A DNA stretch of 15,025 nt from NCBI GenBank assembly GCA_052143655.1, contig JBKQSL010000286.1:1-15025 (forward strand), in the 5' to 3' direction. The notes beneath the pieces were generated by a model. The model was not told the DNA's origin and did no database searches. It worked only from the letters and a program-made list of their open reading frames with translations. The translations under genes were made by a program, and so were the position numbers. Of the stretch, positions 1-6,218 are shown in pieces. Source of the stretch: CAVSUR01 sp052143655 (GTDB lineage: Bacteria; Actinomycetota; Actinomycetes; Streptosporangiales; Streptosporangiaceae). Every line of letters begins with the position of its first letter. Within the stretch, counting starts at the first letter, position 1.

Positions 1-39
1 TTCGACGACCTCACCCAGCAAGCCCACCTCGCGGCCTGA
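1..39 (+). CDS. C-terminal end of an upstream copy of the 279-1907 repeat-family protein (5' partial)
   Basis: The first 12 codons read FDDLTQQAHLAA and then TGA. The complete gene downstream ends IDDLTRQAGIAA and then TAA, so 9 of 12 residues agree. The bases after the two stops also match: TTGACTC lies 47 nt after this stop and 46 nt after the other, and AAGCCCTCTA follows 29-30 nt after that. I read this as the tail of a second, directly repeated copy of the same gene family, with the rest to the left of the window. Whether the upstream copy is intact or only a fragment cannot be seen. No function is known to me. Confidence 0.6.
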   Translation, partial: FDDLTQQAHLAA

Positions 40-86
40 CACCCACCGCCGACAAGAACTCAGGAGGCGATCCGGCAACCCCGCAA

Positions 87-140
87 TTGACTCGATCATG
101 ACGGCCCCGCCGTCTAAGCCCTCTAACGGGGCTTCGCCCC
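87..140 (+). repeat. 3'-flank repeat, copy 1, with hairpins
   Basis: This block starts TTGACTCGATCATGACGG and contains AAGCCCTCTAACGGGGCTT. It is the counterpart of 1954-2000, found at the same distance after a matching stop codon, with a 1-nt length difference. It can form AAGCCC (116-121) paired with GGGCTT (129-134), or alternatively GGGGC-TTC-GCCCC (128-140). The two hairpins are mutually exclusive. The likely role is a transcription terminator or a conserved end of a repeated genetic unit. There is no T-tract. Confidence 0.55.
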
Positions 141-182
141 AGCCCGACAAGCCGTGTGCCGACGGTGACGTGGACGAAAAGG

Positions 183-226
183 GCTCCGGCCGGAGCGTGA
201 CGGTGACACTGTGTGTCCCGTTATAG
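183..226 (+). promoter_or_regulatory. Possible promoter/operator region of the 279-1907 gene
   Basis: GCTCCGG/CCGGAGC at 183-196 is a perfect 14-bp palindrome. It is followed by GTGACG (197-202), an 18-nt spacer and TTATAG (221-226), a weak match to a -35/-10 pair. GACAC-TGT-GTGTC (205-217) is a small hairpin inside the spacer. If transcription begins shortly after 226, the upstream GTG at 213 cannot be the start, which agrees with the choice of ATG 279. This is inferred from sequence shape only. Confidence 0.25.
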
Positions 227-278
227 ACCGCCTGTGGCGGTAGGTGGCCTGCTGGCCTGTGCCCGACCGGAGCCTTTC

Positions 279-1907
279 ATGACGCTACCCCGCAGCGTGG
301 CCGATGTCTTGTCCGGTCACGTGAGCTTCGAGCTCGAATCGATCGACCGCATGTACTGCAATTTGTACGTGCCGCAGCTGCAGCGGGCGGAGGGCGTGGT
401 GGGCTTCATCCACGGTCACCTGGGGAAGCCGATCGCCTCGACCGCGGTGATCGCCCCGATGAGCCGGGACTTCACAGCCCGGCTGCGGGCCTTCGCCGAG
501 GCGGGCGGCATCCCGCGGATCGACTTCGCCAGGGGGCAGCGCAAGGACGACGTGATGCACGAGTACCTGGCCGGGTTCGAGGCGGCCGGCCGGACCGAGG
601 GGGTGCTGTTCATCGGCCGGGCGCAGGAGAAGAACAGCGTGTTCCGGGCCGGGAAGCGCCGCGCCGCCGACGGCCGGCCCTGCCCGTGGATCGTCAGGGC
701 CACCTCGGTGGTCAGCCAGTTCTGCGTGCACTGCGTGGATGAGGACTTCGGGGCCTTCTTCCTGAAGTTCTCCTCCTGCTTCCCCTACGGAGCCAGGCTG
801 CTGATCAACGGGCATCACTACGCCCAGCGGCAGGCCGCCAGGGCCGGGATCGGCTTTGAGGCCCTCGACAACGGCTTCGCGGCCGTTGAGGATGTGGCCG
901 CGGTGCAGGCGATCTGCGACTCGCTGACCGAGGACAAGATCGAGGCGCTGGCCCGCAAGTGGCTGGCCATCCTGCCCAGCCCGTACTCCGCCGCCGACCA
1001 GGCCGCCGGGTACCGCTACGACATCTCGGTGCTGCAGACCGAGTTCTCCCTCACCCAGGTCCTGGACCGGCCGGTGTCCGGGCGGATCTTCTCCGGCCAG
1101 GTCATCCGCGACAACCCGGACATCGGCCGGCCCGACCAGGTCGGCCTGATCTTCGACCGCAAGATCGTCCGTAAGGGCCCGCGGGCCGCCCCGGGCCGGT
1201 TCCGCACCCGGGTCATCACCGACGGGGTCACCCCGAGCCTGCACGTGGACTACAAGAACTCGAAAATCAAGCAGTACCACAAGCTCGGGAAAGCGATCAG
1301 AACGGAAACGACGATTAACGACACCCGCGACTTCGGGATCGGCAAGCGGCTGACCAACCTGCCCGCGCTGCGGCAGATCGGCTTCACCGCCAGCCGGCGC
1401 CTGCTCGGCGCCCAGAAACTCAGCCACGACCCCATCACCGGAGCCGCCGCCCTCGCCCAGGTCACCGACCCGGTCATCACCGAAACCGGGACCCGCGTGG
1501 CCGGCCTGCGCCTCACCGACCCGCGCTCGCTCGCCCTCCTCGCGGTCTTGTGCGTGTTCCGCCTGCTGCCGAACGGCTTCACCAACGCCGACCTGCGCCG
1601 CCACCTGGCGCCCCTGCTCGGGAAAACCCCCGGCCTCATGACCAGCGGGCAGATCACCTACGACCTCAGGAGACTACGCATGCACGGGCTGATCGAGCGC
1701 ATCCCGCACACCTTCTGGTACCGCGTCACCGGCACCGGAATGCGCTCGGCCAGATACCTCACCCGCGTCCACGACCGGCTGCTGCGCACCGGCCTGGCCG
1801 AAATCACCGGCCCCAGCCCGCCCGCGCCAGCCGCCCTGCGTGCCGCCGACCGCGCCTGCCAGGCCGCCATCGACGACCTCACCCGGCAAGCCGGAATCGC
1901 CGCCTAA
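279..1907 (+). CDS. Uncharacterised repeat-family protein with C-terminal winged-helix-like segment
   Basis: This encodes 542 residues from ATG 279, and no function can be assigned. The frame is open back to GTG 213, but ATG 279 has GGAG 6 nt upstream and gives the N-terminus MTLPRSVADVLSGHV, which I recall as the usual start of this family of actinobacterial hypothetical proteins. The middle is rich in charged and aromatic residues, for example IDRMYCNLYVP, FARGQRKDDV, RYDISVLQTEFSLTQVLDRP and TETTINDTRDFGIGK. The last third contains LRRLRMHGLIERIPHTFWYRVT, typical of the helix-plus-wing of a DNA-binding winged helix. I see no signal peptide or membrane span, and no obvious DDE or HUH transposase motif. 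A second copy ends at base 39 with the same 3' flank, so the family is locally repeated. It could be a cargo or self-mobilising gene, but that is inference. Confidence 0.82.
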   Translation: MTLPRSVADVLSGHVSFELESIDRMYCNLYVPQLQRAEGVVGFIHGHLGKPIASTAVIAPMSRDFTARLRAFAEAGGIPRIDFARGQRKDDVMHEYLAGFEAAGRTEGVLFIGRAQEKNSVFRAGKRRAADGRPCPWIVRATSVVSQFCVHCVDEDFGAFFLKFSSCFPYGARLLINGHHYAQRQAARAGIGFEALDNGFAAVEDVAAVQAICDSLTEDKIEALARKWLAILPSPYSAADQAAGYRYDISVLQTEFSLTQVLDRPVSGRIFSGQVIRDNPDIGRPDQVGLIFDRKIVRKGPRAAPGRFRTRVITDGVTPSLHVDYKNSKIKQYHKLGKAIRTETTINDTRDFGIGKRLTNLPALRQIGFTASRRLLGAQKLSHDPITGAAALAQVTDPVITETGTRVAGLRLTDPRSLALLAVLCVFRLLPNGFTNADLRRHLAPLLGKTPGLMTSGQITYDLRRLRMHGLIERIPHTFWYRVTGTGMRSARYLTRVHDRLLRTGLAEITGPSPPAPAALRAADRACQAAIDDLTRQAGIAA

Positions 1908-1953
1908 CCGCCCTCCCACCCGCACGACTGGAGACAACCCAAGATCACCAGAC

Positions 1954-2000
1954 TTGACTCAATTTTCACGGGATGCTCCGCCCAAGCCCTCTAGGAGGGC
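1954..2000 (+). repeat. 3'-flank repeat, copy 2, with terminator-like hairpin
   Basis: This is the second copy of the block at 87-140: TTGACTCAATTTTCACGG, then AAGCCCTCTA. GCCCTC-TAG-GAGGGC (1986-2000) is a perfect 6-bp stem with a 3-nt loop, 78 nt after the stop of the 279-1907 gene. It is a plausible terminator or repeat boundary. No T-run follows. Confidence 0.55.
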
Positions 2001-2013
2001 GGGAGGCCAGCCA

Positions 2014-2067
2014 CCGCTGGCGCTGCCAGCGGCGCTCTCATTGTGCTGACGGCGGCGCCAGTGAGAG
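2014..2067. promoter_or_regulatory. Hairpin cluster before the membrane-protein gene
   Basis: CCGCTGGC-GCT-GCCAGCGG (2014-2032) is a perfect 8-bp stem. CTCTCA (2035-2040) pairs with TGAGAG (2062-2067), and GCGCCAG (2055-2061) can instead pair with CTGGCGC (2017-2023). The stretch from 1908 to 2103 holds no gene that I can see. These structures may end upstream transcription or fold in the leader of the next gene. Confidence 0.35.
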
Positions 2068-2092
2068 GCTAGGCGGCCTGGCCGCCGCGCGC

Positions 2093-2099
2093 AGGAGGA
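2093..2099 (+). promoter_or_regulatory. Strong ribosome binding site (AGGAGGA) ahead of GTG 2104
   Basis: AGGAGGA lies 4 nt before GTG 2104 and is the best ribosome binding site in this part of the window. The frame it starts runs only to 2292, 62 codons, and overlaps the next gene in a different frame. The frame that holds the membrane protein (from GTG 2171) has no such site. Either the start of 2171-4519 is mis-assigned, or a frameshift lies between 2104 and 2171. Confidence 0.6.
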
Positions 2100-2170
2100 A
2101 CCTGTGGCCTCGGTGACGAGCAAAAGCGTCGCGGGCGCGGACCGGCGCGGCGCGGCGCTGGCGCGCTGCC

Positions 2171-4519
2171 GTGCTGGGGCCGCGGGGCGGGGGCACGACC
2201 CGGCGGCGAGCATCCGACGCGTTCCGGTTGGGGTTCGCGGCTGCCGTGGTGGCGGTGTCGGTCCCGACCATGCAAGCGAACTCGACCGCTGAACTGCGTG
2301 TTATTCATGCCCTGCACCCGCCGCCCGCAGGAATCAGCTGGCTTGTCACCTCGGTCTTCTGGTTCGGCTCCGTAGGCGTCATCGTTCTTCTGGTCATCCT
2401 CGGGCTTCTTGTCCCGCGGCTGGCCGCAGCCCGGTGGACAGCCGTGGCCGCCGTGGTCACCTGGGGTGTATGCCTGCTTATGGGCCAGATTCTGGGCCCT
2501 TCAGCCGGGCGTCCAGTGACCGATTCGCTTGCTGGGCTTGATCCGAGCTATCCGGTGGCGCAGCTGGCGGTCACGATCGCCGTGGCGGCAACCGCGCTGC
2601 CTTATCTGAGCCGTCCGCTGCACCGCCTGGTGTCGCTTCTGGTTGTGATGGCATCGATCGCCGCGGTTGTTGGCGGGTCGGCTCTCCCGGTCAACGTCGT
2701 CTCCAGCCTGGTGCTGGGCTGGGGGGTCGCGGCCGGCCTGCACCTGGCCGTGGGGTCACCGCTCGGCCTGCCCTCGGCGGAGGAGGTCACCGACTGGGCC
2801 GCCGACCTGAATGTCGCGGTCGCGGGCATCGCCCGGGCACCCCGCCAGGTCTGGGGGGTGGAGAAGCTCACCGGGCACGACGCCGCCGGCCGGAAGATCG
2901 AGCTGTCGGTCTATGGCCGCGACGCCTCTGATGCCCGGGTGCTGGCGAAACTGTGGCGATTCTGCTTTTACCGGGATTCGGGGCCCACGCTCATTCTCGA
3001 TCGTCTGCAGCAAGTCGCGCATGAGGCGTATCTGACTTTCATGGCAGGGCGCGCCGGTCTTCAGGTACCCGAGGTGCTGGCCGTTGGCCGGTTCGGACCC
3101 AGCCGGGATGCCGCGCTGGTAACCAGGCTGCCAGACGGCCCAGCTTTGTCGGAGGCCGACGAGGATATTCTGTCCGACGGAACTCTCGACGAGCTGCTCC
3201 TGGCCGTGCTCCGGCTGCGTGAGGCAGGCATCGCGCACGGGACGCTGGGGGCTGAGACGATCATCGTTTCCGCGGAGGGTATCTGCCTGAGGGACTTTCG
3301 CTGCGCGACATCCTCAGCCTCCGATGGCCGCCTCGATAGCGACCTCGCGGCGGCGCTGGCCGCGATGGCTGTGCGGGTAGGCGCCGAACGCACGGCCGCG
3401 GCGGCGGCCCGGGTGCTTGACGCCGATGCGGCCCGCGGCGCCCTGGTCCACCTGCAGCGCTCCGCGCTCGACTCGGTCACGGTGAGCGCGCTTCAGCGGC
3501 ACAAGGGCCTGCTCCCTGGGCTGCGGGCGGCCGTGGCCAGCGCGGCCGGCATCGAAGTGCCCAAGCTGGCCGAGGCAAAGCGGGTCAGCTGGGTCAACCT
3601 GGTGTTCGGCGTCGGCACGCTGATCGGCATCTGGCTGATCATAGGGGTACTTGCCGACGTCCGCGCCTCGCTGGATGTGATCAGGGGCGCCAGCTGGGGA
3701 TGGGTGGCGCTGGCGTTCGTGCTCGCCCAGCTTCCGGTGGTCGCGGAGGCCTGGGCGCTCACCGGTACCGTCCCGGGCCAGCTCCCCTTCGGACGGTGCG
3801 TTGCCCTGGAGACGTCCAACAACTTCACCGCGCTCATCGGCGGCGACGCCGCAGTGTTTGCCGTCCGGGTCAGGTTCTTCCAGCGCCAGGGTTACGGCTT
3901 AGAGGCGGCGGTCAGCTCAGGTGCCATCGCGTCAGCCGCGAGCTGGGCGGCGAAAGGGCTGCTGTTTCTCGTTTCCATCGGCTTCGCCGCCGGGAGCTTC
4001 CACGCGCCGGCGAGTTCGGGCGGGCGCCAGACGGCCGTGTGGATCGTGGTCGCCGTGGTGCTCGCGGCGGGGATCGCCGCTGCGAGGATCAGCCTGGTGC
4101 CGCGACTGCGGCGGCTCGCCAGCAACCGGATCCGGCCGCATCTGCTGAACATCTGGGCCAATATCAAGACGATCGCCACCGAACCACGCAAGATCGTTTA
4201 TGTCGCAGCCGGCTCGGTGCTGGCCCAGCTGCTCGTGGCCATGGCGCTCGGCGCGTCGCTGCACGCGGTCGGGCAGCAGGAGAGCATCGCAACGCTGCTG
4301 GTGGTTATCACGATGGCCTCGATAATCGGCGGCGCCGTGCCCGTGCCCGGCGGCCTCGGCGTCGTGGAGGCGGGCCTGATCGCCGGGCTCACCAGCGCTG
4401 GCGTGCCCCAAGATCAGGCCGTCGCGGCGGTGTTCATTCAGCGCCTGTTCACCGCTTACCTGCCTCCGATCTGGGGCTCGGTGACTCTTGGCTGGATGCG
4501 CCGGCGCGAATACGTCTAA
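2171..4519 (+). CDS. Multi-domain membrane protein: degenerate PAP2-like, kinase-like and LPG_synthase_TM (flippase-like) domains
   Basis: This encodes 782 residues from GTG 2171. Residues about 15-195 contain about six hydrophobic segments. DPSYPVAQ and ALPVNVVSSLVLGWG sit where a PAP2 phosphatase would carry its catalytic histidines, but these are absent. Residues about 225-430 are soluble and kinase-like: IAHGTLGAETIIV (354-366) resembles the HxD catalytic loop and LRDFR (373-377) the DFG motif. Residues about 475-782 are a polytopic LPG_synthase_TM/TIGR00374-type domain with NFTALIGGDAA (551-561), PVPGGLGVVEAG (724-735) and IQRLFTAYLPP (756-766). That family includes the MprF flippase domain, so a role in moving or modifying an envelope lipid is likely; the substrate is unknown. 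No ribosome binding site precedes 2171, and the strong one at 2093 serves another frame, so the N-terminus is uncertain. The gene converges on the antiporter gene. Confidence 0.85.
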   Translation: MLGPRGGGTTRRRASDAFRLGFAAAVVAVSVPTMQANSTAELRVIHALHPPPAGISWLVTSVFWFGSVGVIVLLVILGLLVPRLAAARWTAVAAVVTWGVCLLMGQILGPSAGRPVTDSLAGLDPSYPVAQLAVTIAVAATALPYLSRPLHRLVSLLVVMASIAAVVGGSALPVNVVSSLVLGWGVAAGLHLAVGSPLGLPSAEEVTDWAADLNVAVAGIARAPRQVWGVEKLTGHDAAGRKIELSVYGRDASDARVLAKLWRFCFYRDSGPTLILDRLQQVAHEAYLTFMAGRAGLQVPEVLAVGRFGPSRDAALVTRLPDGPALSEADEDILSDGTLDELLLAVLRLREAGIAHGTLGAETIIVSAEGICLRDFRCATSSASDGRLDSDLAAALAAMAVRVGAERTAAAAARVLDADAARGALVHLQRSALDSVTVSALQRHKGLLPGLRAAVASAAGIEVPKLAEAKRVSWVNLVFGVGTLIGIWLIIGVLADVRASLDVIRGASWGWVALAFVLAQLPVVAEAWALTGTVPGQLPFGRCVALETSNNFTALIGGDAAVFAVRVRFFQRQGYGLEAAVSSGAIASAASWAAKGLLFLVSIGFAAGSFHAPASSGGRQTAVWIVVAVVLAAGIAAARISLVPRLRRLASNRIRPHLLNIWANIKTIATEPRKIVYVAAGSVLAQLLVAMALGASLHAVGQQESIATLLVVITMASIIGGAVPVPGGLGVVEAGLIAGLTSAGVPQDQAVAAVFIQRLFTAYLPPIWGSVTLGWMRRREYV

Positions 4520-4556
4520 CCCGTAGTTCCCCCCGGCGGCGCACCGATATAGGCGC

Positions 4557-4694
4557 TGACCAGGTGAAAAAGCCTCCGCTCATGACTACGTAGACATGTA
4601 ATTTCCGTGATCAAGGGCTCTACCACCTGGTCAAATGCGTCGACCAATCGGCTTGGGGGGAACTTCGGTCTAACCAGAGCATCTGACGTAGTCA
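4557..4694. repeat. Two interlocked inverted repeats in the convergent junction
   Basis: TGACCAGGTG (4557-4566) is the exact reverse complement of CACCTGGTCA (4624-4633). TGACTACGT (4583-4591) is the exact reverse complement of ACGTAGTCA (4686-4694). The arms alternate A-B-A'-B', so the two stems cross as in a pseudoknot. CTACGTAG (4586-4593) is also a palindrome. The arms fall almost at the ends of the HsdS-like relic on the minus strand. The function is unknown; they may mark old recombination or insertion boundaries, or may be chance. Confidence 0.4.
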
Positions 4695-4695
4695 G
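4561..4695 (-). pseudogene. Possible relic of a type I restriction specificity subunit (HsdS-like)
   Basis: On the minus strand, about 45 codons of an open frame (4516-4737) read LTTSDALVRPKFPP, then LVDAFDQVVEPLITEI, then LRSHERRLFHL. This follows the conserved region of HsdS subunits (Methylase_S family) that ends a target recognition domain: a PP-x-x-x-x-x-x-F-D-x-x-V-x-P-L stretch followed by LR-x-x-x-x-x-L. In intact HsdS an RD-x-LLP-x-L segment follows; here the match stops at that point (VSAYIGAPP). No start context, methylase or nuclease gene is nearby. I judge it a fragment, not a working gene. The match rests on remembered family patterns. Confidence 0.35.
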
Positions 4696-4758
4696 CACGG
4701 CCGGCGTCTTGTCCCAGCCTGCTGAGGGCATGGGCATATGTAATCCTGGTGCCGGTAC

Positions 4759-4800
4759 CCGGCCGGTTATTCACCCTCCCGGGGGTGAATTCGGCCGGTC
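4759..4800. terminator. Bidirectional hairpin between convergent genes
   Basis: ATTCACCC (4769-4776) pairs exactly with GGGTGAAT (4783-4790) around a 6-nt loop. The stem extends through a small bulge with CCGGCCG on the left and CGGCCGG on the right. It sits between the plus-strand gene ending at 4519 and the minus-strand gene ending at 4771, and it overlaps the last codons of the latter. The position and stem strength suit a shared terminator; neither side has a T-tract, as is common in high-GC actinobacteria. Confidence 0.6.
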
Positions 4801-6093
4801 CGGCCCGGCTGCTGCTACCGGCGCGGGTGCGCTGGCTGCGCGGCGGATGAGCCGGCGCTCCGGCATGCCCGGTACCTGAGCACCGGCGAGTGCGTCTGCC
4901 GAACCGGCGAGCAGCCCGGCGTAGCGGGTGGCCAGCGGGTCGGCCGTGGCGCCGTGCGCGATGACGCTGAGCAGCACCGTGATCGTGATCACGGCGGCAG
5001 CATGACCGGCAGTGTGGCTGCCCAGCTCCTCCAAAGCCAGCAAGGCGAACACCACCGACGCCAGGCCGCGAGGGCCGAACCAGCCCACCAGCAAGATCGT
5101 CGCCCGGCCGAGCCGTGCGCCAGCCAGTGCGATCGCCACCGGCACCATCCGTATGACCGTGAGGCTGAGCACCGCGTAGAGCGCGATCTGCCAGGTCAGG
5201 TCCTCTATGGCGGGTGCGACGGCGACGGCGCCGAACGCCAGCCAGACCAGCAGCGATACCAAGGCGCCCGTTTCCTCGACGAACGGCAGCAGGGGCTCGC
5301 CGCGTCGGCCCCCGGCCGTGCCGAACGCGAGCCCGCCGGCAAACGCGGCGATGAACCCGTTGCCGTGCAGCGCCACCCCGGAGGCGTAGGCGCACACCGC
5401 CAAGCCCAGCACCGCCGGGCCAGCGAAGCCTTCCGCGGCCCAGCCGCGCCGGCGGGCTGCCTTCACCACCAGGCCACCGGCGCCGCCCACAGCCACGCCC
5501 ACCAGAAGGCCCAGAGCCAGCTGGGCAACGGCCGCGACTAGGCCGTGGCCGGCTAGCTCGCCCCCTGTTGCCGCTCCCGCCAGGGCCACCAGGACAACGG
5601 GCGTGGCGATCCCGTCGTTGAGTCCGCTTTCGACATTGATCAGGCGGCGGATCCTGGCAGGTACCGCAGGGTTGGTCATCATGCCCGCGCCAAGTGCGGC
5701 GTCGGTGGGCGCCAGTGCCGCGCCCACCAGCAAGGCCAGCCAGATGCCGGCGCTGCTGGCCAGGGCGAAGGCCAGCAGGGTGCCCAGGCCGATCGTCAGC
5801 GGGAGCGCGACCCCGAGCAGCCGCAGGCACAGGGCGGCGTCCGTCCGCAGTTCATGCAGCCCGACCCGGGAGGCGTCGGAGAACAGAACCAGGGCCAGGG
5901 TGAACTCCGCGAGTTCCTTGATCAGCTCATTGCTGGGCGCGGCGCCCAGCACCGCCAGCGGCCCATGAGTGAGCAGCAGCCCGGCCAGGACGAAGGTGAT
6001 CGGCGCGGTGACGTCGAACCGTTCCAGCCGGGCCGACAGCGTGCCCCATCCGAATACCAGCACCGCCACGATGGCCAGGTCGGAAACGCTCAC
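4771..6093 (-). CDS. CPA1-family cation/proton antiporter (Na+/H+ exchanger type)
   Basis: This encodes 440 residues from GTG 6093. It is an inner-membrane protein with about 11-12 hydrophobic segments that would exchange Na+ or K+ for H+. The transport-core motifs of the Na+/H+ exchanger family are present: APTDAALGAGM (128-138) and ESGLNDGIATP (155-165), where the ND pair carries the ion-binding aspartate. The length matches compact NhaP-like proteins; there is no long cytoplasmic regulatory tail, only a Pro/Ala-rich end of about 40 residues. No clear ribosome binding site precedes GTG 6093, and no earlier in-frame start was found. The gene lies 125 nt after arcB on the same strand, separated by a hairpin. 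Next to an ammonia-producing arginine pathway, a role in pH or ion balance is a reasonable inference. Ion choice cannot be read from the sequence. Confidence 0.92.
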   Translation of the reverse strand: MSVSDLAIVAVLVFGWGTLSARLERFDVTAPITFVLAGLLLTHGPLAVLGAAPSNELIKELAEFTLALVLFSDASRVGLHELRTDAALCLRLLGVALPLTIGLGTLLAFALASSAGIWLALLVGAALAPTDAALGAGMMTNPAVPARIRRLINVESGLNDGIATPVVLVALAGAATGGELAGHGLVAAVAQLALGLLVGVAVGGAGGLVVKAARRRGWAAEGFAGPAVLGLAVCAYASGVALHGNGFIAAFAGGLAFGTAGGRRGEPLLPFVEETGALVSLLVWLAFGAVAVAPAIEDLTWQIALYAVLSLTVIRMVPVAIALAGARLGRATILLVGWFGPRGLASVVFALLALEELGSHTAGHAAAVITITVLLSVIAHGATADPLATRYAGLLAGSADALAGAQVPGMPERRLIRRAASAPAPVAAAGPDRPNSPPGG

Positions 6094-6122
6094 AACGGCA
6101 CCAGGCGCCTCGCGCTCACTCC

Positions 6123-6166
6123 GGGGATGTCGCAGCCCTGGCGATCAGATCAGCCACGACATCCCC
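6123..6166 (-). terminator. Long stem-loop between arcB and the antiporter gene
   Basis: GGGGATGTCG (6123-6132) and CGACATCCCC (6157-6166) are a perfect 10-bp inverted repeat. Inside it, TGGC (6139-6142) pairs with GCCA (6153-6156) around GATCAGATCA. On the minus strand it lies 52 nt after the arcB stop and 29 nt before the antiporter GTG. It may terminate the arc transcript, partly insulate the antiporter, or act as a regulatory leader. There is no T-run. Confidence 0.55.
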
Positions 6167-6218
6167 TTCCTTATCCGCTGTCGTCCCTACCCTGCCGGGT
6201 CGGCACCGCGGGGTGCTG

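Noticed and set aside
285..1604. A 439-codon minus-strand open frame opposite the repeat-family gene
   Set aside because: Low-complexity Gly/Ala/Val/Arg/Asp sequence typical of an antisense shadow. The plus-strand frame has a ribosome binding site and a second copy that keeps the same frame to the stop.
279..1907. The repeat-family gene as a standard transposase
   Set aside because: No DDE triad spacing, HUH motif, serine or tyrosine recombinase signature could be seen, and no terminal inverted repeats bracket it inside the window.
4607..4879. A 90-codon plus-strand ORF after the membrane-protein gene
   Set aside because: No ribosome binding site, no recognisable motif, and it runs into the antiporter coding region and through the terminator-like hairpin.
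4670..5830. A 386-codon minus-strand frame overlapping the antiporter gene
   Set aside because: Arg/Gly/Pro-rich out-of-frame translation. The antiporter frame has membrane spans and the APTDAA and ESGLNDG motifs.
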